DNA of 64,000 nt, taken from contig NZ_JAQFWW010000003.1 in assembly GCF_027706145.1 (NCBI RefSeq), forward strand, positions 182,327 to 246,326, given 5' to 3'. Positions 45,819 to 55,022 of this stretch are shown here, in pieces. This DNA comes from Bacillus changyiensis (GTDB lineage Bacteria > Bacillota > Bacilli > Bacillales > Bacillaceae). The first letter of the stretch is position 1. Each line of letters opens with the position of its first letter. Below the pieces are notes generated by a model. That model made no database searches, was not told the DNA's origin, and worked only from the letters and a program-made list of their open reading frames with translations. The position numbers were made by a program, and so were the translations under genes.

Positions 45819-46362
45819 ATGGATGATAAAATTCGCTAAATTATTGAAGATTTGCTTCCTTTATATCATGAAGGGCTATTAAGTGAAGAGACTTCTCAAT
45901 GGATTGAGGAACAGGCCGAAAAACATGAAGAATACCGAAAACTAGTGGAGATGTCAAATACCCCTCTTCTTTTTAAAAAATCAATCACAAACTTTCGGTT
46001 TATCAAATTATTTTTGTAGCGATTTCCTTTTTTCTTGCAATGAAAACGTTACTTCTATGATAGCTTTGGTTTTATTTTATGGTGATGTAAAATGGAGCAA
46101 GCAGCTCAAGACAGATAAACCGATGGGCATTGATATTGTCCTTGATGCTACAAAACGTGATGAAAAAGCTGTCTATCATGCGGCAAAAACCATTCAACGC
46201 TTGTTACATGATGAAGGATATGATTATGAACAGGTTATGATCAATGTCAATATATTTGAAGGAGAAGACATCAAAGATAAACATACTGGTTATGTAAAAT
46301 ATCATTTAAGTTTTGATAAAGAAACCGATTTACAGGTCGATGACGTTGAAAGGATAGAGTAA
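45819..46362 (+). pseudogene. anti-sigma factor, decayed
   Basis: Begins MDDKIR behind ATGGAGGG, hits a stop, then continues IIEDLLPLYHEGLLSEETSQWIEE, typical of zinc-finger-like anti-sigma N-termini. A broken membrane segment lies near 46015-46060. A longer open stretch from 46057 (VKWSKQLKTDKPMGIDIVLD..., ending DDVERIE) would be the external part. Three frames are needed to read it. Its partner sigma gene upstream is also dead. Confidence 0.72.
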
Positions 46363-46459
46363 GTCTATAGAAGCACACATAACCCCTTCAATAGCCTCTT
46401 GTATGGATGTTTATCCCAATTTATGATTGTTAATAACATCCAATATAGGAGGCGTTTGC

Positions 46460-47662
46460 GTGAAAAATGTGTTAATTGTAAATTTTCCTGCAGAAGGACA
46501 TGTCAATCCTACACTAGGGATCACTAAAGCTTTTGCTGATAGGGGGGACCATGTTCATTACATTTCAACAGAAAAGTATCAAGAGCGATTAGAAGGTGTC
46601 GGTGCAACTGTTCACTTGCATGAGGATTTATTGAGACATGCTGCAATTGATGTAGCTTCTCTATCAGGTCTTCTTTCATTTCTGAAAATTCATTTGCAAA
46701 CATCTTTACAAATTTTAGAGATAGTAGAAGAGTTGTCAAAATCGATTCAGTTTGATGTCGTTTATTATGATAAGTTTGGTGTGGGAGAGTTAGTTAGGGA
46801 TTATTTGGGGATTACAGGGATCACATCATCATCTTCATTTCTATTTACGGAGGACCATTTAAAGAAACTACCGCTACATCCGAATTCAGAAGTGCCACTG
46901 CAATTGGATCATGAATGTAAAGATTTATTGAAAGAGATGAAAGAACAGTATGGTGTCACGCCGCGTGATATGTCTCAGTTTATGAACAATCAAGCAGAGC
47001 GATGTGTTGTCTATACGAGTCGATATTTTCAGCCTGACAGTAACCAGTTTGGTGATAAATATTTGTTTATAGGACCAAGTTTTCCAAACCGATTGGAGAA
47101 ACACGATTTTCCGCTTGAAAAATTAAAAAATCAAAATGTCATTTATATTTCAATGGGGACGGTATTAAGCAAAACAGAAGAATTTTTCAATTTATGCATT
47201 GATGCCTTTTCAGACTTTGTAGGTATCGTTGTGATCGCTGTGGGAGAAAAAGTGGATATGACAACGCTAAAGAAGATCCCCGATCATTTCATAATGTCGT
47301 CATATGTTCCACAGTTAGAGGTGTTGGAAGAAGCGAATGTGTTTGTGACTCATGGAGGAATGAACAGTGTGAATGAAAGCATTCATTACCGTGTTCCAAT
47401 GGTGGTGCTTCCACATGATAAGGATCAGCCAATGGTTGCCCAAAGACTGGAAGAATTGAAGGCGGGATATTCGATTTCTCAAGACAACATTAATGAACAT
47501 ACATTAAGGCAGGCTGTCAGGGAAGTGCTGAGTGATAAGCGATATGTTGAAGGGATTGAAAAAATTGCTAACAGCTTTCAAAACTGTACCAGCATGAGAG
47601 AGGCGTTAACTGAGATTGATCGACTGATAACTAGGAATCAGAATGTGAAAGTAAATCGTTAA
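46460..47662 (+). CDS. macrolide-type (MGT) UDP-glycosyltransferase, YojK/YjiC-like
   Basis: GT1 enzyme of about 400 residues transferring sugar from a UDP-sugar to a small hydrophobic acceptor. N-terminal NFPAEGHVNPTLGITKAF; C-terminal donor site VPQLEVLEEANVFVTHGGMNSVNESIHYRVPMVVLP. Used by Bacillus relatives to inactivate macrolides or glycosylate flavonoids; the acceptor here is unknown. GTG at 46460 behind AGGAGG is chosen over the longer frame. Confidence 0.87.
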   Translation: MKNVLIVNFPAEGHVNPTLGITKAFADRGDHVHYISTEKYQERLEGVGATVHLHEDLLRHAAIDVASLSGLLSFLKIHLQTSLQILEIVEELSKSIQFDVVYYDKFGVGELVRDYLGITGITSSSSFLFTEDHLKKLPLHPNSEVPLQLDHECKDLLKEMKEQYGVTPRDMSQFMNNQAERCVVYTSRYFQPDSNQFGDKYLFIGPSFPNRLEKHDFPLEKLKNQNVIYISMGTVLSKTEEFFNLCIDAFSDFVGIVVIAVGEKVDMTTLKKIPDHFIMSSYVPQLEVLEEANVFVTHGGMNSVNESIHYRVPMVVLPHDKDQPMVAQRLEELKAGYSISQDNINEHTLRQAVREVLSDKRYVEGIEKIANSFQNCTSMREALTEIDRLITRNQNVKVNR

Positions 47663-47803
47663 CTGCGGTTTACTTATTTTTTTGCATAAAAAAACGAAAT
47701 GAAATCAGGATAAGAGCCAAGAGATTGAATTTTCTTCGTGACAAAAGTGTAAAGACAAGTGTAAACTAATAGTCATGTAAAACTGTAAAGAGGTGTTTTG
47801 AGT

Positions 47804-49009
47804 ATGAAACAAAATCATCTGGTTTCAGAGCGGAAATTGCTTGGTATTGCCGGTCTGGGCTGGTTATTCGATGCAATGGACATCGGAATATTATCATTTA
47901 TTATAACGGCTTTACATGTTGAATGGAATTTGACATCGCAACAAATGGGCTGGATTGGCAGTGTCAACTCGATCGGCATGGCTGTTGGGGCTTTTTTGTT
48001 TGGACTTTTGGCTGATCGTGTCGGTCGAAAATATGTCTTTATCATCACACTGTTATTTTTCTCAGTTGGTAGCGGTTTGTCAGCTTTGACATCATCATTA
48101 ACGGTATTTTTAATTTTACGCTTTTTTGTTGGAATGGGGTTGGGGGGAGAGCTTCCCGTTGCTTCAACACTTGTTTCCGAAACAGTCGAGCCAGAGCGGC
48201 GCGGAAGAGTTGTGGTATTGCTTGAAAGTTTCTGGGCATTCGGCTGGTTAGTTGCAGCACTTATCTCATATTTTATTATTCCAACCTACGGTTGGCAGGT
48301 TGCGTTGTTAATTACGGCTCTTCCGGCGTTTTATGCACTCTATTTACGGATGGCTTTACCGGATTCACCAAAATATGAAGAAATGATGAAACAAACAAAG
48401 CCATCTATGTTGGAAAACGTGAAAAGCGTCTGGTCTAAGGCGTACACTCGTCCTACAGCAATGCTATGGATTGTGTGGTTTTGTGTGGTTTTTTCCTATT
48501 ACGGCATGTTTTTATGGCTTCCGCAAGTCATGGTCATGAAAGGATTCAGTATGATTAAAAGTTTTGAATATGTTTTGATTATGACACTTGCTCAGCTTCC
48601 TGGCTATTTCTCGGCTGCTTGGCTGATTGAAAAGGCCGGTCGGAAAATGGTTTTGACCCTTTATTTATTAGGGACTGCCATCAGTGCCTACTTTTTTGGA
48701 ACAGCTGAGTCACTTGCGCTCTTGTTAACAGCAGGCATGTTTTTATCATTTTTCAATCTTGGCGCTTGGGGAGCACTCTATGCTTATACACCTGAGCAAT
48801 ATCCGACAACAATTAGAGGAACAGGTGCTGGAATGGCTGCCGCATTTGGGAGAATCGGCGGGATTTTAGGTCCACTGCTTGTCGGATACCTAGTCAGTCA
48901 AAAAGTAACTTTGTCGATTATTTTCCTCATTTTTTGCTTGGCGATTTTAGTTGCTGTTGCCGCTGTTTTCTTCTTGGGAACGGAAACGAAACAAAAAGAA
49001 CTTGCATAA
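47804..49009 (+). CDS. niaP: niacin transporter NiaP (YceI-like MFS)
   Basis: MFS permease of about 401 residues. Very close in pattern to B. subtilis YceI/NiaP: RKLLGIAGLGWLFDAMDIGI at the start, GLLADRVGRKYVF between helices 2 and 3, MGLGGELPVASTLVSE and YTPEQYPTTIRGTG. Imports nicotinate/nicotinamide for NAD synthesis. ATG at 47804 behind AAGAGGTG. In B. subtilis it is repressed by NiaR; AGACAAGTGTAA at 47753-47764 could be part of an operator but I cannot confirm it. Confidence 0.82.
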   Translation: MKQNHLVSERKLLGIAGLGWLFDAMDIGILSFIITALHVEWNLTSQQMGWIGSVNSIGMAVGAFLFGLLADRVGRKYVFIITLLFFSVGSGLSALTSSLTVFLILRFFVGMGLGGELPVASTLVSETVEPERRGRVVVLLESFWAFGWLVAALISYFIIPTYGWQVALLITALPAFYALYLRMALPDSPKYEEMMKQTKPSMLENVKSVWSKAYTRPTAMLWIVWFCVVFSYYGMFLWLPQVMVMKGFSMIKSFEYVLIMTLAQLPGYFSAAWLIEKAGRKMVLTLYLLGTAISAYFFGTAESLALLLTAGMFLSFFNLGAWGALYAYTPEQYPTTIRGTGAGMAAAFGRIGGILGPLLVGYLVSQKVTLSIIFLIFCLAILVAVAAVFFLGTETKQKELA

Positions 49010-49026
49010 AGGTCTGTGGAGTGTTT

Positions 49027-49070
49027 AAGGGCTGTTCAATAAGTCGATTTTTGACTATGGAACGCCCTTT
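49027..49070 (+). terminator. intrinsic terminator of niaP
   Basis: Nested stem: AAGGGC with GCCCTT outside, GTTC with GAAC, then AGTC with GACT around a GATTTTT loop; followed by TTCA. It also abuts the end of the convergent ASCH gene. Confidence 0.75.
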
Positions 49071-49076
49071 TCACGT

Positions 49077-49559
49077 TTAATCATTGCTCTTTTCGGACAA
49101 GCCCGACTTATTTTTTACATCGATTAATGTAAAACGTTCACATACGAGCATCATATCTTCAGAAAATTCCTCTCCATAATCTTTTAACACTTTTGTAAAG
49201 AATTCTTCATGCGCTTTTTTCCAGTATTAGTAATCACCTTCACCTTCACCTTCTGCAACAGCAAAATCCTCTGGAACCTCATTCATTGGCAACAGTTTGA
49301 CTTCTGTTGTTTTGATCATCGCTAAAGGCTCGTCCTTACTGTTTAAGATCACACTATAATCTTCAATGGAAGGGAGTGGTTCATTTTCAATTTCATAGGA
49401 AAAGAGTCCTGAACAAGTAGCTGTTTTTACACCATCTATGACTAATTGAGCCAGATGGTCTGGATTATCGCCAAATTGCCACGCACTGACTGAAGTTGGT
49501 TTTGGCTCTCCTTGAGCCTTCCAAAACTCGTCCCAATACAATTGTGCAGCTTCGTTCAT
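49077..49559 (-). pseudogene. ASCH-domain (YhfF-like) gene with in-frame TAA
   Basis: 161 codons read in one frame from ATG at 49559. The ASCH domain (SAWQFGDNPDHLAQLVIDGVKTAT, LNSKDEPLAMIKTTEV) is a likely RNA-binding fold. A TAA at 49229-49227 breaks it after EGEGDY; the same frame then runs on with YWKKAHEEFFTKVLKDYGEEF..CERFTLIDV, the normal family C-terminus, to a stop at 49077. GAAGGT is repeated three times just before the break. Probably inactivated by a nonsense change; a shortened 110-residue protein or readthrough cannot be ruled out. Confidence 0.82.
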
Positions 49560-49684
49560 ATTTATCTCTCCTCTAAAGAATAATGGAAATATATCTAAAA
49601 ATATACTACGGAATGCATTTTATGTCACTCTTAGCTTTTTTGAAAATGACATTCAGATTGTAGAGAAAGCGATCAAAAAATAAA

Positions 49685-49709
49685 ACTGTCGAGATGTTAT
49701 CTCGACAGT
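49685..49709 (-). terminator. intrinsic terminator of ybcF/dab operon
   Basis: 11-bp perfect arms ACTGTCGAGAT (49685-49695) and ATCTCGACAGT (49699-49709), 3-base loop, followed on the minus strand by TTTATTTTTT. Strong. Confidence 0.9.
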
Positions 49710-49728
49710 GATGGGTAGTCTCAGTTTG

Positions 49729-50232
49729 TTAAGTGACATCGATTTCTGTCAATATCGCATGATCAGTATCAAGTAAAAATCCGCAAACTTTTACATGGGA
49801 AGGGATTAAAGGGTGGCGGCGAATAAGGCTGACACTTTTTTGAATGCCTTCAGTGCTAGTTTTGCTCCCTGCTAACCATTCATTTATATTTCGGGATGGA
49901 AATTCAGGATTACAACTTTGAAAAAGGTAATTTAGTGTATTCATTCTCTCATTCAGTATCAGGTCTTTAGAGCGCAAATTGTAAACAACTGCTTCATTTA
50001 TCACCTGTTCATTGTTTGAGCGGACAATCAAAATTTCATCAACTTTTTCCTGATAGACTAGCGTGATAATATCTCGCATTAACTCACCATATGGTTGTGA
50101 AATATCAGAGTGAACACTTTTCAAAACAAGTATGTTTTCCGGCTGAATACCAGCTGTTTCGCATATTGATTGTTCGAGTTTTCTCTCCATTCCGATGATA
50201 CATAACACTTTTTTATTTTTAATAGACTTCAT
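49729..50232 (-). CDS. ybcF: beta-carbonic-anhydrase-like protein YbcF, zinc ligands missing
   Basis: 167 residues in the position of B. subtilis ybcF, last gene of the dab operon. The C-terminal part, RRHPLIPSHVKVCGFLLDTDHAILTEID, has the beta-CA end (PLIP, V.G...D...G.L.E). But where beta-CA has the zinc Cys and Asp-Arg dyad there is CIIGMERKLEQ, and where the His-x2-Cys belongs there is VRSNNEQVINE, so a catalytic zinc site is not visible. It may be a structural or regulatory partner of DabA. Starts 4 bases inside the dabA stop. Confidence 0.7.
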   Translation of the reverse strand: MKSIKNKKVLCIIGMERKLEQSICETAGIQPENILVLKSVHSDISQPYGELMRDIITLVYQEKVDEILIVRSNNEQVINEAVVYNLRSKDLILNERMNTLNYLFQSCNPEFPSRNINEWLAGSKTSTEGIQKSVSLIRRHPLIPSHVKVCGFLLDTDHAILTEIDVT

Positions 50233-52883
50233 TGATTTTCACACCTCATTTTTACTTTATTGGTTCTGTTGGCCAATCGCCAGTCTTCCCATCTCCCTTG
50301 TGGATCAATCAATGCTAGGTGAAGCCAGCCATTTTTGACTTTTTGGCGGAAGTGAGGAGCTTGATTAAGCAATCGCTCGACATGTTCCCGAGGTGCCTGT
50401 ATGATGACTAAGAGTCGAAGTGGAGCATGATACATTTCTTGGTCAGACGACATAACAGACTGCCATGGGAGGCCTGCTAATAAGTCACTTGCATTTCCTT
50501 GCATGACACCAAGACCTGAAGTTACCGTTTGGGTCGCCTTATTCCCGCTTCCATAGTAATGCGGGGCGACAGTTGATGCATAGTATTGTAGATTAATCCA
50601 TTGAGCTACTGTTCCTGGGCCGGATATAATACTGCCAAGTACGTTCCCATCTTGATCTTGCTTCCAGTCATAACTATGCAAAAAAGCTCTTCCTTCCAAG
50701 TTTAGTTCCTTTGTCAGCTGACGGTTGCCGATAATAAATGAAGCATTCCGCGCCAGTCCCCATTCAGGTCTTACTTCACTCCAATCTTCCGCAAATCGTC
50801 GGACTTCAGATTGTAAATCTTTAAATCCAAGGTGAGGTAGTTTCATCAATCGCTCCTTGCTTGCAGCCTGGCTAACATTTGGCAATACGGAATTGATGTG
50901 GTCAAACGCTTGTTGAGCGGTATTCGAAAGCTCAGGTACATGTAGCCAGTTCAATTGATCAAGTGTTGTGATATGTTCTGCAGCTGTAAAAATCGTGTCT
51001 TCCGGAATTACTATACCTTCAGATTCAAGTGCTTTTCGAACATTTGGGAGGTTGCATAATTCTGCAAGAACTTGTGCATTGAAGCCACTTGATGCCCCTC
51101 CACAAGCTCCGCAATCTAATGAAGAGGCGTATGGATTATTTGTGTTGTGGCTTCCATGCCCACAAATGACAATGAGTGGAGCAAACTGTGTAATCCCCAT
51201 CATTTTTAAAGCCTGACGAACATAGTTTACTTTTTCTTTTTCTGTGAAACCAACTGGTATATCTGTTTCAGAATGATGGTTAAAATCAAGCGACAATTTA
51301 ACAGAAGGTTTACGCAACCATGCTTTTCTGAGTCGACCGAAGATGGAAGCAGCTTTACAAGGGGCAAAACTGCGTGCAATCATTTGCAGGCCGAGCCAAG
51401 GACCGCTTATTTCTGGAAGTACTAAACTGGCAAGCGGGTTTTGTTTCATCTTTTTAAAGGTCGAGTTGAGTGAATAGACAGTATTGCGATTTTGTTGATA
51501 CACCTTGAACTCAGATTTAGCTGCTGTTTCTTTCACTTTTTGTTTTGGTTTTAGTATAACTGGCAAGGAGCAGTGACTATGCTCGTTACCGAGTTCACTC
51601 GTTTCAATCTCCAGTCCGAAAAATCCAGCCATTCCATATGTCTCAAATGGACCTGCCTTTTCTAATTCACGGCGAAATGGCTCAGAACGGACATCAATAC
51701 AAAATACAAATTGAGCATGCATCGTTTCTTCAACTGTTGAGTGTGAACTTTTCTTTGTTATCAGCTCTCTTAAATGGGCGGCATGTGTTTGCTCCCATGC
51801 TTCAAGCCAAAGTTTTCTTCGGGTAATATCATCAAAACGTTCAGCGAGTGTTAAGCGTGCTTTTTGTTCACGGATGGAAAGCTGTGACCATGTTCTGACA
51901 TCCAAATCGCCCCAATAAAGCCAAGCTGCGATCAACGGAACGATCTGAGTACTTTTGTCGGCTCTTGGCATAGGGAAGGGAAGATGAGGTTTGACAAACA
52001 TCCACTCCATGGAAAGCCGAACGGCAAGAAATTCTAATAAAAGTGATTGCTCTTCAAGTGATTGTTGCGAGCGCCAGAGCATCATACCAGCCCAACCGGG
52101 CAATGAAAGGAAATGAGCTTCAAGATAATTCTGGATCTCTGAATAAGGAATACGGAGCTCTATTAGTGCTTTTTTCAAAGCGTCATCAGCCTTTTTCGGC
52201 CAATCTTTCAACAGTTGGCGCTCTGTATGACGAAGGGCAGGATCATGTTGAATAAGCTGACGCCATGCATAATAAAATCCTTTTTCACGCTTGGGAAGCC
52301 GCCAAGTTGCCTCTGTTTCATCAAGGTACAGCTTGCACCATTTAATGAAATGATGATCGAGAAGATGGGCTGTCTTTTCGTTGCTATGCTGTTCTAACAA
52401 TTGACTTAACGGCTGAATCGGTTGGGGTTTTTGATTATAAACCTTGAGATTGTTTAGCTTCTTAGCAAACTTCTTCACTTTAGATGATGACAAAAGTTGA
52501 GTAGGTATATCATCTAGGGTCAGTGCATTTCTGCAAAATGCTTCGGCGATTTCCCACTGAATATCAATAGATTGTGAATGAAGCCATTGTAAAAGCTTCT
52601 TTTCTAAAATGGTTTGATCAATTTCTCCTTTATTCTTGGCTGTGGAAAGCATAGCTTTGTTAGGAAGTATATCTACACCACGTAAATTGTTGAGCCAGTG
52701 TGCCACTTCTTCAAACGATTGCCCTTCAAGGCCCATCCAGGGATTCCGTGCAGCAAATGTTGAAATAGGCCAAAGGGGAGCAATCACTCTGCTGGCCGCC
52801 TGAACAAGTTGATCAATTTTAAGGTTTTTCATTGGTTGTTCATTTAAAATCAATTTTTGAGAAACAGATGCTGTCTTCATCAT
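50229..52883 (-). CDS. dabA: DabA (DUF2309), inorganic carbon transporter subunit
   Basis: Cytoplasmic beta-carbonic-anhydrase-like subunit of the DAB bicarbonate/CO2 accumulation complex, about 884 residues. The zinc site is complete: FCIDVR (Cys395, Asp397), CGHGSHN (His576) and SLDCGACGG (Cys591); the last two are 15 apart as in known DabA. It hydrates CO2 in one direction, driven by ion flow through DabB. Start set at the ATG after GGGGAGG, 24 codons inside the longest frame. It overlaps the end of dabB by 44 bases. Equivalent to B. subtilis YbcC. Confidence 0.92.
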   Translation of the reverse strand: MMKTASVSQKLILNEQPMKNLKIDQLVQAASRVIAPLWPISTFAARNPWMGLEGQSFEEVAHWLNNLRGVDILPNKAMLSTAKNKGEIDQTILEKKLLQWLHSQSIDIQWEIAEAFCRNALTLDDIPTQLLSSSKVKKFAKKLNNLKVYNQKPQPIQPLSQLLEQHSNEKTAHLLDHHFIKWCKLYLDETEATWRLPKREKGFYYAWRQLIQHDPALRHTERQLLKDWPKKADDALKKALIELRIPYSEIQNYLEAHFLSLPGWAGMMLWRSQQSLEEQSLLLEFLAVRLSMEWMFVKPHLPFPMPRADKSTQIVPLIAAWLYWGDLDVRTWSQLSIREQKARLTLAERFDDITRRKLWLEAWEQTHAAHLRELITKKSSHSTVEETMHAQFVFCIDVRSEPFRRELEKAGPFETYGMAGFFGLEIETSELGNEHSHCSLPVILKPKQKVKETAAKSEFKVYQQNRNTVYSLNSTFKKMKQNPLASLVLPEISGPWLGLQMIARSFAPCKAASIFGRLRKAWLRKPSVKLSLDFNHHSETDIPVGFTEKEKVNYVRQALKMMGITQFAPLIVICGHGSHNTNNPYASSLDCGACGGASSGFNAQVLAELCNLPNVRKALESEGIVIPEDTIFTAAEHITTLDQLNWLHVPELSNTAQQAFDHINSVLPNVSQAASKERLMKLPHLGFKDLQSEVRRFAEDWSEVRPEWGLARNASFIIGNRQLTKELNLEGRAFLHSYDWKQDQDGNVLGSIISGPGTVAQWINLQYYASTVAPHYYGSGNKATQTVTSGLGVMQGNASDLLAGLPWQSVMSSDQEMYHAPLRLLVIIQAPREHVERLLNQAPHFRQKVKNGWLHLALIDPQGRWEDWRLANRTNKVKMRCENQ

Positions 52884-54405
52884 TGACAACCTCCCCGTGA
52901 TACAAATTTTCAAGATAGCATGGTTGGCCCTCGACCGAATTTGGATGAGGTTCACTCAATTTGACCAGCCACAGATAGGTTGTGACAAACAAAGGAAACG
53001 AGTGGTAGCGAATGATCAAACTGACAATGAAGCTACCTATTAATAAAATGCTGCCGGTTATAGCCGCCACCACGAATGCCGGTTGTTGTAATTCTTGATA
53101 TATCGACTCCTTCAGTAGCCCATAAAAAATAAAATGAATCCCGCTGAATAGAACGAACGCTCCTGTAAGAAATAAAAAACCGACAATTCGTCCATGACCA
53201 ATTGTGATTAGTTGTGTCCAAGCAAAAAATAGTGCCCATCCTAAAACAAGGGCGCTGACCAATTGGTAGCCTTCTCCTGATGAAGTGATCCAGGTTATCA
53301 TTGCGACAGAGATTCCTAACCCAGCTCCTGTCATATTCCATAATAGGGTTGGTTTTTTAATGTTCTGAGTTGCAAGTCCAGGCTGTCCGACTGCTGAACC
53401 AGCTTGTAAGAAAAGAGTTGCTTTGAACAGTCCATGGAGAACAAGGTGAATAACAGCTGCTATATAGGCCCCTAACGCACATTGAATGAGCATAAATCCC
53501 ATTTGTGCAATTGTTGAGGCAGCAAGCTTACGCTTATAATCTGTCTGAACGATCATCATACCTGTACCAAGTAACACTGAAATGATCGCTGGAAATAGCA
53601 AAAAGATTTGTGCTGAATCACCACTAAACAGTGGAGAAAAACGAGTTAACATGATTCCACCAACATTTACTAAGCCAGCATGCATAGCGGCAGAAACCGG
53701 TGTAGGAACAACTGCCGAGTCTAACAGCCAACGGTGAAAGGGCCATTGTGCTCCTGGAATCATCACTGCCAAGACAAGCAACATGCTGATAGCTGTTCGA
53801 TCCCATACGTTCAGCTGAGAAAGACTGTTATCGCTCATGGCTTGTGATAACTGCCAGTCTCCTGTATGCAGTGACAACCAAACAACAGCAGTTGCCAAAG
53901 CCAGCCAACTAAGAATAAACAGTCGGCCTACATATAAAGCGGCATTTTTAGCGGCTTGCCATCTGCTGTTGAGGCAGATGAGGTTTGTGAGTCCAAAAAG
54001 GGTAATACCCCAACACGCCAACAGCCAGCGAAGGTCATCATTTAACCAAACCACTGAAGATGCACCTGTCGTTAGTGTCAGGAGGAAAAAGAATTTTCGA
54101 TATGATCGATCACCGAGCAAATAGCGGACAGAAAAGCGCTGCACAATGACACTAATCATTAAGACAAAGAATGCCATTAACCATGCCAACGGGTCTAAGC
54201 GCCAATGGCCAAAAGTATGATGTGCATTGGCACTTAACAGAGCTGGTAATACAACCAGTGGGGGTATTATCATGATTCCAGTATGAATACGAACAAATTG
54301 TAAAGGGACCCGTGAATTTATAAATAAAAACGAACTGAACAGGCAAATAGCTAGTGAAACAAAAAATGCTTTAAGCCAGAATAAAGAGTCAAGCAAAAGG
54401 AACAT
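52840..54405 (-). CDS. dabB: DabB, NuoL/MrpA-like proton-conducting membrane subunit
   Basis: Membrane protein of 521 residues with about 13-14 helices, relative of NADH dehydrogenase subunit 5 and Mrp antiporter. Motifs: WAQWPFHRWLLDSAVVPTPVSA (as GAQWPFHRWLL...) with the conserved Lys/His path residues, and HLVLHGLFKATLFLQAGS. Expected to pass H+ or Na+ to drive DabA. First of the two dab genes, ATG after GCGGAGGG. Overlaps dabA. Equivalent to B. subtilis YbcD. Confidence 0.9.
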   Translation of the reverse strand: MFLLLDSLFWLKAFFVSLAICLFSSFLFINSRVPLQFVRIHTGIMIIPPLVVLPALLSANAHHTFGHWRLDPLAWLMAFFVLMISVIVQRFSVRYLLGDRSYRKFFFLLTLTTGASSVVWLNDDLRWLLACWGITLFGLTNLICLNSRWQAAKNAALYVGRLFILSWLALATAVVWLSLHTGDWQLSQAMSDNSLSQLNVWDRTAISMLLVLAVMIPGAQWPFHRWLLDSAVVPTPVSAAMHAGLVNVGGIMLTRFSPLFSGDSAQIFLLFPAIISVLLGTGMMIVQTDYKRKLAASTIAQMGFMLIQCALGAYIAAVIHLVLHGLFKATLFLQAGSAVGQPGLATQNIKKPTLLWNMTGAGLGISVAMITWITSSGEGYQLVSALVLGWALFFAWTQLITIGHGRIVGFLFLTGAFVLFSGIHFIFYGLLKESIYQELQQPAFVVAAITGSILLIGSFIVSLIIRYHSFPLFVTTYLWLVKLSEPHPNSVEGQPCYLENLYHGEVVNDEDSICFSKIDFK

Positions 54406-54451
54406 TCGGTATCCCTCCGCAAAAATCTTTTAAAAGAAAATGTTGCTTCAT
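54389..54451 (-). other. possible 20-codon upstream frame before dabB
   Basis: ATG at 54451 behind AAAGGA opens a 20-residue frame (MKQHFLLKDFCGGIPNVPFA) that ends inside dabB and contains the dabB ribosome site. It could couple or tune dabB translation; it may also be chance. Confidence 0.25.
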
Positions 54452-54472
54452 GTTTGTTTTTCCTTTCTAAAA

Positions 54473-54528
54473 TAAAAAAACCGGTATATCCAAGCTGCAC
54501 AATGTTGTCTAGCTTGGAATAATACCGG
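54473..54528 (-). terminator. intrinsic terminator between ybcI and dabB
   Basis: CCGGTAT..CCAAGCT (54481-54496) pairs with AGCTTGG..ATACCGG (54511-54528), with a run of T's on the minus strand at 54480-54474. No promoter was found between it and dabB, 68 bases on, so dabBA transcripts from upstream must pass it. Confidence 0.8.
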
Positions 54529-54571
54529 CTTATCTTCAACTCATTTTCACGTTTTGAAGATCTTCCATTTT

Positions 54572-54946
54572 TTAAGATAATTTTTTTTGTAAATCATTTG
54601 CTAACTTAAAGATCATGATTCGTTCTCCGGTGCGTGTACTAATATCGGTATGAAAGGTCACGGTTTCTTCTCCTGTTAAATCTTTGAGAAGACTGGTAAG
54701 GCTCTCACGTCCCGACTCAACAAGACCAGTACGGTTCCTTTTGATTGACAATAAACCTTCTAAAGTGTGACAAAGGTTATATTCGGCAGGTGTAAGAATT
54801 CCGTTTAAGGAGACGATGACCATATTTCTAATAATATCTGTTTTCACCGATACAGAACCTCGTCCTAAATAGTCTTTTTCCCATTGTGTTAATGTTTTAC
54901 TAATTTCAGCCTCTAGGGAACCTTTCGTCCATTTTTGAATTTCCAA
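54572..54946 (-). CDS. ybcI: DUF2294 protein YbcI
   Basis: 124-residue soluble protein (LEAEISKTLTQWEKDYLGRGS, DIIRNMVIVSLNGILTPAE) of the DUF2294 family. Function unknown; B. subtilis ybcI also lies next to ybcC-ybcD-ybcF. The start is TTG at 54946, 8 bases after AGGAGG; the longest frame starts inside the upstream terminator. A terminator abuts its ribosome site and a second one follows the gene, so expression probably depends on readthrough. Confidence 0.83.
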   Translation of the reverse strand: MEIQKWTKGSLEAEISKTLTQWEKDYLGRGSVSVKTDIIRNMVIVSLNGILTPAEYNLCHTLEGLLSIKRNRTGLVESGRESLTSLLKDLTGEETVTFHTDISTRTGERIMIFKLANDLQKKLS

Positions 54947-54960
54947 GATATGTCCTCCTA

Positions 54961-55022
54961 AAAAAAGACGGTATATTTCTTTTCTCCAAATAAAAGTGAA
55001 GAAAATGAAATACACCGTCTTA
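54961..55022 (-). promoter_or_regulatory. attenuator-like terminator in ybcI leader
   Basis: AAGACGGTGTATTTC pairs with GAAATATACCGTCTT (55021-55007 with 54979-54965, one G-U pair), extended by TTTTCT/AGAAAA, then six T's that touch the ribosome site TAGGAGG. A terminator this close to the site leaves no room for a promoter behind it, so ybcI can only be read when the hairpin fails to form. Confidence 0.75.

Noticed and set aside
46057..46362. Open frame as an independent gene
   Set aside because: It begins mid-way after a broken membrane segment, directly continuing the decayed anti-sigma gene; treated as its tail.
54351..54539. 62-codon minus-strand frame across the dabB leader
   Set aside because: It reads through the terminator hairpin and overlaps dabB in another frame, with no ribosome site.
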